A stretch of 64,000 nt of DNA. Source: Haliotis asinina (Eukaryota; Mollusca; Gastropoda; Lepetellida; Haliotidae). This document shows, piece after piece, positions 23,400-34,573 of this stretch. Position 1 is the first letter of the stretch. Every line of letters starts with the position of its first letter. The stretch is from assembly GCF_037392515.1 (NCBI RefSeq), contig NC_090288.1, forward strand, positions 57,335,673 through 57,399,672, read 5' to 3'. The position numbers and the translations under genes are program-made. The notes beneath the pieces are model-generated. The model ran no database searches. It saw only the letters and a list, made by a program, of their open reading frames with translations, and was not told where the DNA came from.

Positions 23400-23653
23400 T
23401 CGTTACTGGACATACCGGGTGAGAACTGCTTTCAAAATAGTCGTCTCAAAACAACTTGGGATCAAGTGACAAAATGGCGGCAACCGTGCGTAGGGGCATT
23501 GTGGGTAAAAAGAAATACCTGATCCTTTTTCGATTGGCAGGCACGAAATCCTTCTCTGACCCAATTTGGATGTGATTTAAGACAAAGACTGAAAACCACC
23601 ACTTCAGTACATAAAACTGTTGCTTTTATAAAATGTCACGAGTTCGCGTGCCC
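23400..23653. promoter_or_regulatory. Candidate bidirectional promoter
   Basis: Between the two divergent starts lie AAAATGGCGGC (23471-23481, a textbook YY1 site) and GCATTGTGGGTA just after it (ZNF143-like). TACTTCCGGT (23671-23680, an ETS site) lies within the first exon of the + gene. The interval has more CpG than its surroundings and no TATA box. This combination is typical of broadly expressed paired promoters; motif names are from general knowledge. Confidence 0.45.
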
Positions 23654-24476
23654 ATGGATTACCGGTTCATTACTTCCGGTTTTGTCTGTCAACACCTAAC
23701 TCAGGTAAGTTCTATTGTTTTTACAGCTTAGCTTATTTTGATAATAGGAGCCTGTTAAGTGGGGACTGCCCCAATGAAGCCGACACACGAACCCCGACAC
23801 ACTAATGACCTGACACTGATTAGTTGTCAAGTATTTGAACTCAGTGTCAAAGTATGCCAACTATAAATGCTTTTAACGCAAAACTTTACGCACTGCCTCA
23901 GTTTATTGTATAATTCACGTATATTCTGCATAAATAGCATCATGTAAGTACCGAACTGACAATTGTTTTAATGACTTATACTAATCTTCCTAAATGCTTA
24001 TACTCTTTCACATTCCAAGGAGTTGGCAGTCTATAGCCTGTTTTATATATATTGCATCATTTACCTTTTAATTATTAATATATATCTGAACTATTGCTAT
24101 TGCTAAAGTGGCTTTAATTTTATTTATTTTTATACAATACAATATGAAAGGAATACAAGTCCGTACACAACTCAATGATCCAATAAGTTATAAGTAATAT
24201 ATAATAAAAGTTTGAGCAATGTTTCTATGCAGAGTCAACTCACCTTTTATTCTTGTATATAGATATCACTGTTTTATTATTTCTTTTCAGATAAAGAAAG
24301 CGTATGATTCTCAATTTGACAAAGCAGACAACAGAAACCTGGACTTGCCCCATTCATCCCAATCTAGAGAAACAGAACTAAGTGTGCCTCGCGCACATAG
24401 CTGGGCAAAGGCCATTTATAGCCATTCGTCCTTTCACCTCCTTTCACCATTTGCATGTTTAGTACGGTTATTGTGA
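23654..24476 (+). CDS. Candidate spliced small gene (two exons)
   Basis: Exon 23654-23704 (17 codons, ATG in CCCATGG context) ends at CAG|GTAAGT. Exon 24291-24476 follows a pyrimidine-rich TTTCTTTTCAG. The join is phase 0 and gives 78 residues. An AATAAA at 24528-24533 follows the stop by about 50 bases. The product begins MDYRFITSGF; the second exon is polar then mildly hydrophobic at its C-terminus. No family recognised. A spliced non-coding RNA is possible. Confidence 0.4.
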
Positions 24477-24729
24477 AGTTTGTGTTGTGTGCATGGTAGT
24501 TGGAATATTATGCTTCATTACATTACGAATAAACAAGAATGTGAAGGAAAAAAAGTGTATAGTTTGTGTTCTTGTATCATCAGTTTGAAGCCACATTTAA
24601 TATTGTGATATCCAAAGAATGATGCGTCAACAATTTACTTTTGTTGTCTTGTTCATCTAAGCAATGATACGAATCTACTATTCCTTCCCCAGGCACATTC
24701 AGATTGAATTATAACACCTCGTGAAAGCT

Positions 24730-25180
24730 AAGTCAGGAATGGAAACCAACACATGACCATAGCTTCATGTCAGTTTCCACCACCGGAGCTTAGAGTATCC
24801 ATTATGGATTCTATTTGGAAACTAGGTCACCCAGTTTTACTGAATGGATACCAACTGGATGTCAGGATGGTAAACAATTACACATTTTATGTTACTTAGT
24901 TCAAAACAGCAATGGAAACCAACATGAAACTACATTTTCTACTTTTATGTTGGTTTCCATTTAGTGAGATCTGAGAGTTGCAGATTCCAGGTATGGAAAC
25001 CAACAAGAAAGCCCCGAACTTAGTTTCATTTTGGTTTCCATTTACAGGAATACCAAAATCACATTTCCAAAATGGAATCTAGTTGGAAACTCAGTTAGTG
25101 AGTTTCAGGGAATGGAAACCAACTGGATTCCGCAATTACCCACATTACGGATGGTTTCCAGGTTTCTGGAAACCAAGTCA
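24730..25180. repeat. GGAAACCAAC-rich repeat zone
   Basis: At least five TGGAAACCAAC words and their complements TTGGTTTCCA form short hairpins. The composition mirrors 20590-20990 in inverted sense, including the AATTACCCACA word near 25135 against CATTACCCACT near 20708. Together the two zones bracket the divergent gene pair, as subterminal repeats of a large DNA element would. Confidence 0.5.
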
Positions 25181-25199
25181 TTTTTGTAGTGGTGGTATA

Positions 25200-25960
25200 T
25201 ACTAAATCGGATGGTTCGTCCCCTACCACGCTTCCAGGAGAGAAAATGGAGTTCAAGTTTCATCGAGTTTATAAAATCAAGACTGCTTACTACACATTGC
25301 TGACCAAAAGGATTTTGCATGGATATAACGCTTTCTTCCTCGGAAACGAGGTTGTGGTCGAAGTGACAATATTATCGTAAGTAATATTATATTGACCTCT
25401 TACATTGACCGCTTCCAAGAGTGAAATTGTTATGTTATAAGCAATGTCATGTAAAATCCTAATGTCCATCAATAAAATACATATTTTACTACCGGTGAAA
25501 AGCAATTTTGATTTTGTAAGGTGAAAACAAATAGCATTCATCCTCAGACAGGGCGCCGCCATTTTTGAAAATCGTGAAGTCACGAGCTAAAGTCCGTTAG
25601 AATTATTGAGATTATGGATTTTGCATGACACAACATTTAGTATAAGGACTTCTTCCAAGGAAGCAAGGTGGGGGTCGAAGTGACATTTATATTGCAAGCA
25701 ATATCAATTTGACCTCCACCTCACTTCCTAGAGTGAAATTGTTATGTTATAATAGCTTTCATCCTAAGACAGGGCGCCGCCATTTTTGAAAATCGTGAAG
25801 TCAAATCCATTTGAATTAATGAGATTATGGTTTGTTTTCATCAAGTTAGAAAATCAAAACTACATAAATATGTATTTGAATCATTACCAGAAGGAGTTTG
25901 CATGACACAACCTGTAACACAACCTTAACGAGGGCGGTGTCGAAGTAAAAATACTGCGCG
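25200..25960. repeat. Degenerate tandem copies of a roughly 230-bp unit
   Basis: GTGAAATTGTTATGTTATAA occurs at about 25421 and 25734. GACAGGGCGCCGCCATTTTT occurs at about 25547 and 25769. A GAAGTGACA block and a TTTGCATG block occur in all three partial units. No stable reading frame. Confidence 0.6.
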
Positions 25961-26231
25961 ATAAATTTCTTCACTTGCTAAATTTACTTGGTTTGTAACG
26001 TTCACTCACCAGTATGTAGACCCTTGTCAACATACGTCTTTATACTTGGTCTCAGAATCCTAATTACTTTATAATCATACTTGTATGCATTTTGAAAGAA
26101 GCGATCTGCGAATGTATAACAGGAATATAATATGTAGACATTTCATAGTTTGCCGATATGAATCATAATTCGCACGCACGCCCTAGTGTATGTCGTCTGC
26201 ATCATTACACTTCACGACGAAAAGAATGATT

Positions 26232-26968
26232 CTAAGAGGGTAAGATTCTTTATGGATAACAACTTCTTTATTGCATATGATGCGACGTTTCGGTATGGAT
26301 CCTTATACCGTTGTCAAGCAAGAGTGGAGTAATACATCACAGAACAGACTTATATACATGGACAGGGATAAAGTAATAACAACACGTAGGTATGAATCAA
26401 AGGTGGGGGATTAACAACAACAATGGGTGGTAGTATGATGAGACAATAAGAGGAAGCCAATAGTGGCTGTAGCTGTGACAAAGTATACATGGCTGATAGG
26501 GTAATTAGTAATGGTGGCTGGTGAGCTTTAATCTGTTATTTTTATGAGTTCATTGTATGCAGTTGGGATGAGATATCCCTGATCTCTGTTGATTGAGGGC
26601 TTGTGTCTCCTGATTTGAACTGCTTCTGCCAGTTTTCTTTGGGTGAAGTCCTTGTGGATAATATCTCTACACTGTCCCAAATTATGCTGTGATTGGGACA
26701 TTTGATGATGTGGTCGGATATAGCAGATTTCCGATCTGATTTGGTTGTAGATGATAAGTGTTCTTTGATTCTGATGTTTATGGGCATCAGAACACGATAG
26801 AGACATGTGTTGTAGCCAATCAACAGAGATCAGGGATATCTCATCCCAACTGCCTACAAATAAATACATTACTACCACCCATTGTTGTTGTTAACCCCCC
26901 ACCTTTGATTCATACCTACATGTTGTTATTACTTTATCCCTGTCCATAAAGAATCTTACCCTCTTATC
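26232..26968 (-). mobile_element. Penelope-like element fragment, folded back on itself
   Basis: The minus-strand frame (26878-26528) ends with the C-terminal signature of Penelope GIY-YIG regions: RTSPKENW/RKLAEAVQIRRHK then INRDQGYLIP. A second frame adds the KSAISDHIIKCPNHSIIWDS block, so there is a frameshift. The ends are inverted: TAAGAGGGTAAGATTCTTTA near 26233 against its complement near 26947. Longer inverted stretches match at about 26360-26445 with 26868-26945, and at about 26555-26590 with 26818-26856. A hairpin with GAAACGTC at 26284-26317 resembles the hammerhead at 5116, but its CUGANGA box is altered. Confidence 0.75.
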
Positions 26969-28301
26969 ATTTACCAGCTTCTAGTAATGCCAATCAAACA
27001 AAACAATGATTCTGTTGAAAGCTACGACAACTTAATAAAAACAAAAATGCAAATATTAAAATTAAAGTTAAAGGAGCAATGTCAGGCTTTTACCTTGTTC
27101 GAGGAATGTATCCATCAATATCCACAAAAACGAGTGATATATAATTTATCTGCAGATTTCCCAAGCTATGTGTCTTTTAACAGTCTAACATACGAAAACG
27201 TGATGTATCGTTTCAGGTTTTTCTCATCGCTGTATAGTCTCATTGGTCACCCAAGACAGCACATCTGGCAACTGATTGCATAATGTACGTCATTCTCTTA
27301 AAAATGTTATTCAGTTAGCCATCCATCAGCAATCAATCAATGTATTGGCGGTTAATACTTTGAAAGAAGGGTGTTGTACATAGATACAGACACGACAGAG
27401 TGCATCCAGTATGGATTAGTAAATGTACATATATAAACATTACCTTTTGACAAATCCCTCATTTAAATCCCCATGAAACTAATTAATCAATCAGCGTGTT
27501 ATCGGTTAATCCTTTGATCGATCCAGACAAAAGAAATGCCAAATGGGGGGCCTTAAGTGGCGTTACCACTAATTATACCTGTTATAAATTCATTAACTGA
27601 GCATCAAGTGAATGATGACAAATAACGTGTAGGTTTATACCACCTAACACGGAATAGAACCTAGCGACGCCAAGTGATCTTAACAGAATCGTCTATGAAA
27701 ACAAGGGTTGTAACTCGAAAACTAGGCAAAGCAGGAGGCAAAACTAAATGAGAGTAGACTGTGAGAACATATAGCTTTCATTTTTCTCAACAGCTTTAGC
27801 GATTTCAGGTTTGCACAAACCTGTAAACGAAATAGTTTAACCCCTGAAATGTAGATGAATACTGCACAGACCCTCATTTCTATACCTACAATTACGTCAC
27901 GGAGACGCGCCGCTCTGATTGGTTGAAATTTCGTTTGCGGCTGAGAATTGTGCACTGTTGACAAAAAGGTCGATTTAAGTTAATTAAAGGTCGAAATGAG
28001 TAGTTTTAATGGCTGGGTTTCATTTATAGCGATGTCAGCAAGTGATGTTGTATTTTTACCCTACTAGAGTATATGTGATCTTTAACATCTCCAATATAAG
28101 ACCGATGAAACGCTGGAAAGGGGACGTAATCCAACATACTCCATCAGAATAACAGTGTCACGACGATTTCCGATATTATATATCACGACGAGATCTTCTG
28201 GCCAGAAGACGTAAACTGCAGGGACTGGATTCCAAACAGACTGGTACAACGACGACGTTTTTGAAAACCAAGACAAGGAAGCGAACAAGCAGCCTGGCTC
28301 C
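26969..28301. other. Non-coding stretch
   Basis: A 98-codon + strand frame (26987-27283) begins right after the Penelope fragment but shows no recognisable motif. No other feature seen. Confidence 0.35.
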
Positions 28302-28349
28302 CTGGGTCTGTTGCGCCTCCGTTACGTAACGAAGGCGCAACAGACCCAG
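28302..28349. repeat. 48-bp near-perfect palindrome
   Basis: Arms of 24 bases meet at GTTAC|GTAAC with one mismatch and run from CTGGGTCTGTTGCGCC to its complement. Weaker complementarity continues a further 10-15 bases outward. No loop is present, so it would extrude as a cruciform or form a hairpin RNA. Confidence 0.85.
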
Positions 28350-28469
28350 AGAACCAGTCTGGCGAACAAGTAGGATGTAGTATCTGTCTGTGTATAACCT
28401 CATGACAACTGTCAGTGGAAGTACATCGAAGTACTAATTTTAATAACTGTTTTTTCACTATCTTGAGAC

Positions 28470-30300
28470 AAAGTTCATGGGTTATGCTATTGACAATAAC
28501 ATAAACTATGCTGTGTCTCACCATTTGCCCATCAACACGGTGGTACACTTCTCAAGTGGCGAAAATCCAATCAAGTTGATCTCTCATTGCAACTATGAAA
28601 CTGAACATTATTTTAGAAATGTTGAATTGGAATATTTCCAGTACACTTCTCCAGAAGGATATTTTAAAGCCCAGAAAACTACATCGTCAGTCAAAGAAAT
28701 AAATTCAAAAGCATATATGAGACAATGTATATATAAGTATTTTAAAGCTACCAAAACACACAAGCTTAAAAGAAATATCCTCACTCATAAATCCTCTCTT
28801 ACAAACACACATCGAGTAATAATACTCAAGAAGGTATGTGTGATCTGTTTGCTAAATATTTCAGAGACGTCTCTATGCCATGTTCACATGTTAATTTTTA
28901 TTCAGATTTTACTGACAGTGTAAATAAATTTGTGTCTCAACATGAGAATACTCATGCGGTCATACTCATGATGACGTTTCTAAATTGATCCAGTGCCTTT
29001 TTTACATTTGATGAACTGTTATGCACTGTTCGGGGACGTGAGAGTGGCAAGTCACCTAGATCCGATGGTATTGTTAACGAACATGTACGCTGGTAGATGT
29101 CTTATTAATCACCTATAGTTGAAGCATTGTACAATATCTGCTCATTATAAATATCTAGTTTCTGAGTTGGTTCATACTCCCCATTCACAAGGGTAAAGGT
29201 AAAAGTACAAATTACCGGGGAATAAGTTTAATCCCTATTTTCAGCAAAGTATTCCAATGTGACATCTTAGAAATACTAGAATACTGGTGCTGTGGCGGTA
29301 AACCTTTCCCTCACAAGAATCAGTTTGGATTCCGTAAAGGTGCTGGCGCTGAAACAGCTGCATTACCATCGGTAAAAAGCATGACTTATTACAATTAAAG
29401 AATCTTACCTATGTACTCTGTCTTTCTAGACAAAGAAAGGGCTTTTGATAGAGTATGACTCAAACTCCATTACCTTGGTATAAATGGTAAACCTTGGCTG
29501 ATCTTACTTACTAGCTATACTACAATGCAATCTTCATCATTTCCTGTTAAATAGGGTATTGGTCAAGGCTGCGCTTTGTCAGCTCGTCTAATTTCATTGA
29601 ATATTAATGACCTAGTATACGCATTGGAAACAATACAACATGATTTAATCCTTCCATGGGGTAATATGCCATGTGTCTTATTAGCAGATGACTGTTGTAA
29701 GTGGAGCCATAGATAGAATACAGTGCGCATTACATGTGTATTTTGAATGCTTCTGTGAATGGCATCTTGAATACAACGTCAACAAAAGTGTATTCCTACT
29801 GTTTGGTAATACCCCCAAAATGTCCATCCTTTGTCATTGAGGAGAAAACTTTAACACAAAAAGATCGTGTTTTGTATGCTTGTGCATAACCACTGCATGT
29901 TTTGTATAAACTTAGAATGTTAGCCAACACAAACTGTTGAAATGGTTTGTTCACTGGTCGTCTAAACCCAAAGTCTGCTGGTGAAGTATGGGGCAGACTT
30001 ATGTCACCATGTGCAGTGCTTGTTTGTGAACTATGGTGTAAACTAACATCTAAACATTATGACATACTGGAAAATACATGAAACAATCTGTAAACATATC
30101 CAGGGTCTCTCTCAATGGTCACTGATTCAGCACAGGCGTACATAGAAAAACGTTGCCTTCTGATCCTTGGCAAATTATGAAGAAGTAACTTTGTAGTAAA
30201 AAATGTGCAGATATAGTCAACATAGTCACTACAGATTTAGTCAGTACCTAATTCATTCATGTTATAGGAGCTAAAACTACAACGTCACCTACTTACCATA
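28470..30300 (+). pseudogene. Non-LTR retrotransposon reverse transcriptase relic
   Basis: Motifs appear in reverse transcriptase order but in shifting frames: GKSPRSDGIVNEH (about 29048), NYRGISLIPIFSKVF (about 29211), FGFRKGAGA (about 29327), FLDKERAFD (about 29425), GIGQGCALS (about 29552) and LLADD (about 29678). The LADD stands for the catalytic YADD. A downstream CEWHL-like region fits CR1/L2-type elements. The first 148 codons (28477-28923) form the only long open stretch. Many stops and indels make it inactive. The clade is a guess. Confidence 0.75.
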
Positions 30301-30640
30301 TGCTGCCATGAAAACAAATAAATAAATGTAAATACATGAATCGTGTCTGCTAGCTTCCCTAGTAAATGAAAATGGAATATCCATGTTAGGAAAACAATTC
30401 ATGATGCTAAAAATATCAGCATACTATTCAGTACGAGGTCGGAATATACATAGACTATAGCCAGTGTCTGTTTTACGACCTGGTCTATTTCTCTGCATTG
30501 CAAACTTGATGCAAATCAGTACTGTGCATACTGAATCAAATGAGTGTATGTGTGGCACATTTGGCTACGATTTGTCAAAGATGTTTATTTATGCTCTGCG
30601 AACTGACAAGACGTCCACCACAGACGTCAGAGCATTTTAT

Positions 30641-31022
30641 AGCCTTTGAAACATTGGTAAATATTTGACTATGTTTCCTACTCACAGTGCTTCCAAAGGA
30701 ATAGTGTATCTCCCTAGGTGATAATATATGTCTTGAATGTATACTCAATGTATGTACAACTGTTAACAAGGAGAAACATGTCTTTGTAAACAGTAACTAT
30801 CCGTATATCCCTGTTTGTGATCTTCATGTCTAGCCTTTGGAACATTGGTAAATATTTGACTATGTTTCCTACTCACAGTGCTTCCAAAGGAATAGTGTAT
30901 CTCCCTAGGTGATAATATATGTCTTGAATGTATACTCAATGTTTGTACAACTGTTAACAAATGGAAACATGTCTTTGTAAACAGTAACTATCCGTATATA
31001 CCTGTTTGTGATCTTCATGTAA
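30641..31022. repeat. 191-bp tandem duplication
   Basis: The block starting AGCCTTTGAAACATTGG at 30641 recurs at 30832 with very few changes. It lies just past the reverse transcriptase relic and carries similar open frames on the minus strand in both units. Confidence 0.85.
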
Positions 31023-31204
31023 ATACATCACAGGACAGAAGTACCATCATTCACTGGCAGATGTAGATTATATCGATATATCTTTAGCCTATATCGTGTT
31101 ATTTTGTTACTTTTATAGGGGTTCGGGTGGGATGTGATGTGATATTATATTAATGTATTAATGTGTATATATCATAAGTCAAATTATTGTAGAATGTGTG
31201 CGAC

Positions 31205-31485
31205 ATTGTTCCTTTAATGCCGCTTGTGAAATGGTTCCAGTGGATTAAAAGCAAATAATATAAGAATGCAGTTTACTCTATTACACCTATTTCCTCCCAA
31301 ACTCCAGGAGTTGGTGTCAAACCTTCTATCTCGTGTACCCTTGTCACTGAGAATCTCCAGTCCGAAAACCCGTTCTCCTCTTCAAACCCGTCCTATTCTT
31401 CACAAAACATCCTCGTAGACGCATTGTTGGTCGACTGTAAGGCCTCACGATTGGCCCAGACCAATTGTAAGTTTGCAGACTTTCT
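31205..31485 (+). repeat. Dispersed repeat R1, copy 2
   Basis: Same block order as 17090-17345, ending GGCCCAGACCAATTGTAAGTT. Confidence 0.6.
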
Positions 31486-31519
31486 TGAAGTGCATGTTTG
31501 TTTTGTGCTAAGCTTAAGG

Positions 31520-31737
31520 GACGTTGAAACCCTGTATGCTAGTGGGCGCTCGAACACTGTGAGCTAGTGGGCGCTGAAACCCTGTGTGCCAGTAGGTGCT
31601 GAAATGCTGAGTGCTAGTGGGTGCTGAAATGCTGAGTGCTAGTGGGTGCTGAAATGCTGAGTGCCAGTGGGTGCTGAAATGCTGAGTGCTAGTGGGTGCT
31701 GAAATGCTGAGTGCTAGCAGGCGCTGAAACACTGCAT
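31520..31737. repeat. 25-bp minisatellite, about eight units
   Basis: The unit CTAGTGGGTGCTGAAATGCTGAGTG repeats with point variants; the central five units are nearly identical. It sits between repeat R1 and segmental duplication copy 2. Confidence 0.85.
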
Positions 31738-31956
31738 GGAACCATAAATAAAGACACGCCGGATGTTATCTGACGCAAGAGTAAAGGTGGCGTACGTTTT
31801 TTCGGATTTTGGATTACTTTAATACAACACAATACAACAACAGTAAATACAATGTAGCAGCTGTGATATTCCAACAGATTAATGTGAATAAGAGGTACCA
31901 TCAGGTAAGGATCCATGTTTGCATTAAGGGGCCCAGTTAAGATTCTGTGTCATCCG

Positions 31957-32878
31957 TTACCCTTTCCATTCAATCCCTGGGGTGCGTCCTATGACCGAGT
32001 TAGGCATGGGTGGATGGAATTTGTAAATGGCTGTAAAAAATGAGACACGAAGTAAAAACCCTTCACTTCTACTTTAAGCACAAAACATCTTTACTTCAAG
32101 CACAGGCGTACTTTAACCCATACTTGTACGCAAGGCTACAATATCCAGTTTGATAATAATATAATCGTAATAACATTATCTCTGGCCACTCTCATCTATA
32201 TCTCCGCCTACACAGTTTGACGAGACTGCGACACCAACACTGATACCAACGCCTACTGACATCCACGGACCACACTTTTTGACTCTGACTTGGACACCCA
32301 CAGCCAATGTCTTCACCAATAAAACTCAGAAGACAATGGCTCCTCGCAACAGTAAACCGTGTAGTATAGGGGTGTCAACGAAGTGGGTTACTGGCAATAG
32401 CGCATGCTAAAAACTTTGATATGGCCATGCTGTTAGATTCTTTCACTCGTCATACGGACTAAACAGGTTCGATTTCCTCATAGGCATATGTGTGAAGCGC
32501 ATCTCTGGCGCCCTGTGTTGTGATATCTCCTTTGGATACCGAAAGGCAATTTAACAACACCTTCACTCGCTCACTTAATCACTCAAATATGAAATTCACT
32601 GAAGAATAAAACTGGTACTCACGATCACACAGCCTGACAAGGCTTGAAGGATATACGCATCGCTTAGCCCGCAGACTTAAGACCTGATGTCGAGGACACG
32701 TCTCTTGACGGGGAATGTAGAAACGACAACGAACGTATGAGGCAAGATTGTCCGATTCTCTGCTGATGATCTGAAACGGTGTTGAGCAATTCAAGCTGGC
32801 TGAAGGACCAACGTCAGTAAAGATGGCCCCGACCAAAGGCAAGGCGGAGACGACGACAGCCACCCAAACAAACTTCAT
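31957..32878 (-). CDS. Small secreted five-cysteine protein, copy D (two exons)
   Basis: Exon 1 is 32878-32623 and exon 2 is 32030-31957; 330 bases encode 109 residues. The donor is GATC|GTGAGT, the acceptor TTTTTTACAG, and the intron phase 1. Residues 1-18 form the signal peptide (Val-Gly-Ala end). Cysteines at 31, 51, 61, 74 and 84 keep the 19-9-12-9 spacing, with an N-C-S sequon and the Cys-Pro after RQET. Exon 2 gives a 24-residue tail with HPPMPNSVIGR. Similarity to copy B is strong through the domain (FQIISR, RCRFYIPRQETCPR, LSLRAKRCV) and weaker in the linker. A secreted role is well supported; chitin or matrix binding is inferred from the CBM14-like spacing. Confidence 0.8.
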
Positions 32879-32932
32879 CTTGTCTGGCGGAGGGCGCAGA
32901 ATTCTTTGTTCATGTAGCTGGGCGGTCTACCA

Positions 32933-32941
32933 CGTTTTATC
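32933..32941 (-). promoter_or_regulatory. Conserved GATAAAACG upstream of gene D
   Basis: The same nonamer is at the same distance (55-63 bases) before the ATG as in gene B. It is shared with the pseudogene C flank. Confidence 0.45.
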
Positions 32942-33296
32942 AGGTTTTGTTATCTTTTACATCATGGCTTGTTAGGTTTAAATTATTTAAAAGGAAATCC
33001 GATATTCACGATAAGGTTAGACTGTCACTCATCAGAATAGATAAATGATATGAATAAAACTACCTTTAGCTATCCCCGTGGATAACTTTGAACATAGACA
33101 GGTGTGCATTTATCAAGCACCACCCACATTTAATCTTTGTATAAGAAAACACATGTTATTTGTTCAAATCCTTTGGAACCAAATTCAGCGTAATAATAAT
33201 GGTGATTGTAACATTATATTACTTCCTGAACAAACTGCTGAAAAATACAAATGGCGAGAGTTTTCTGACAATATGAGCGGAATGGATAAAAACGTG

Positions 33297-33587
33297 AACA
33301 TCGACAAAGTATGGTTACCACTCCTACGCCACCAATCTCATTGTCCCAGTGTTCTGTGTGATTGTTGTGACTGCATGAAACAGTACTGGAGACAACATCG
33401 ACAAAGTATGGTTACCACTCCTACGCCACCAATCTCATTGTCCCAGTGTTCTGTGTGATTGTTGTGACTGCATGAAACAGTACTGGAGACAACATCAACA
33501 AAGTATGGTTACCACTCCTACGCCACCAATCTCATTGTCCCAGTGGTCTCTGTGATTGTTGTGATTGCATGAAACAGTACTGGAGAC
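33297..33587. repeat. 97-bp unit in triplicate
   Basis: Three consecutive units begin AACATCGACAAAGTATGG (third: AACATCAAC) and end CAGTACTGGAGAC. The matching place in the partner duplication (about 19700-19800) has one unit, so the expansion is younger than the duplication. Confidence 0.9.
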
Positions 33588-34130
33588 AACATCAGTACCT
33601 GGCCATGTTGTAGCAACCTCTGGCAAAGCATCTGCCACTCCGTCTTTATACTGGCCATGGTCATAAGAACCTGAATCACTCTATGCTTTGCTTGATTGCT
33701 AACAGGTCATGAAATGTGTCAACTATGATGGACAACACATGGTATCCTCTAAACAGACCAAAAAGTTGTGAAAAAACTCCACACTTGGAGAAGCTAGAAA
33801 CACTTAAACTCTCATTCAACGCTAAATGAACTTCGTATTCTTCTCCTGATGTCACGAGGTCAATTCAGATTTTATATGTGTCATGTCAGACTGTGCAGAC
33901 ATACGTCAAATCTGTTCGACCCTTGTTAACTACCCCTGCCACCGAACTTTATCTTACTGAGATATCAATTTCGAACATCTTGCGCAGTGTAAGATACAGC
34001 CATTAGCAGTCCTCAATCCACTACAAATCTTATAAAAGCTACAAAATAACTATGTTTAACAAAGAAAATAGTTTAATAGGAAACAGTTCCCACGGAATGT
34101 CGCATTCTCAGAGATGTCTTTCCAGAACAG

Positions 34131-34573
34131 CTATAGTACGGAAGCGCTGAAGGGACATGAGTATGAGAATTTGTTTAATATATATTTCGTGCGCACGAGA
34201 TACTAAAACGTGCGCACACTATATCATATCGTGCGCACGCTATGTAAAATCGTGCGCACGCTTTGTTAAATCGTGCGCACGTTTTGTTAAATCGTGCGCA
34301 CACTATACTATACCGTGCGCACGCTATAGTATCTCGTGCGCACGATTTAACATTTAAAAATACGTGTCTCCTTTCATTTTGTGCGCACGCTATGTTATAT
34401 AGTGCGCACGCTTTATTATATCGTGCGCACGCTTTATCATATCGTGCGCACGCTTTGGTGTATCGTGCGCACGCTATATTATATCGTGCGCACGTTTTCG
34501 TATATCGTGCGCACGCTATATTATATCGTACTCATTCTCATGCTCATGTCCCTTCAGCGCTTCCGTACTATAG
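34131..34573. mobile_element. TIR element with 21-bp periodic palindrome array
   Basis: The arms 34131-34170 and 34534-34573 are 40-bp inverted repeats with one mismatch, starting CTATAGTACGGAAGCGCTGA. Inside are 15 copies of the self-complementary decamer CGTGCGCACG or a one-base variant. Start positions are 34188, 34209, 34230, 34251, 34272, 34293, 34314 and 34335, then after one degenerate 45-bp step 34380, 34401, 34422, 34443, 34464, 34485 and 34506. The spacing is exactly 21 bp. The spacers are A/T only or nearly so. Frames open across it are by-products of the period. No transposase; it resembles a MITE with a tandem-repeat core. Confidence 0.9.

Larger units (their letters stand above)
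31830..33660 (-). repeat. Segmental duplication, copy 2
   Basis: Partner of 18136-19870. It holds the intact gene D, whereas the partner holds a chimeric pseudogene. It is longer mainly because of a 97-bp triplication at 33297-33587. Confidence 0.85.

Noticed and set aside
28183..28548. 121-codon minus-strand frame
   Set aside because: It crosses the 48-bp palindrome, has no motif, and overlaps other equally long frames.
34188..34515. Regularly spaced direct repeats resembling a CRISPR array
   Set aside because: The host is an animal, the repeat is 10 bp, the spacers are 11 bp and similar to each other, and the array lies inside TIRs.
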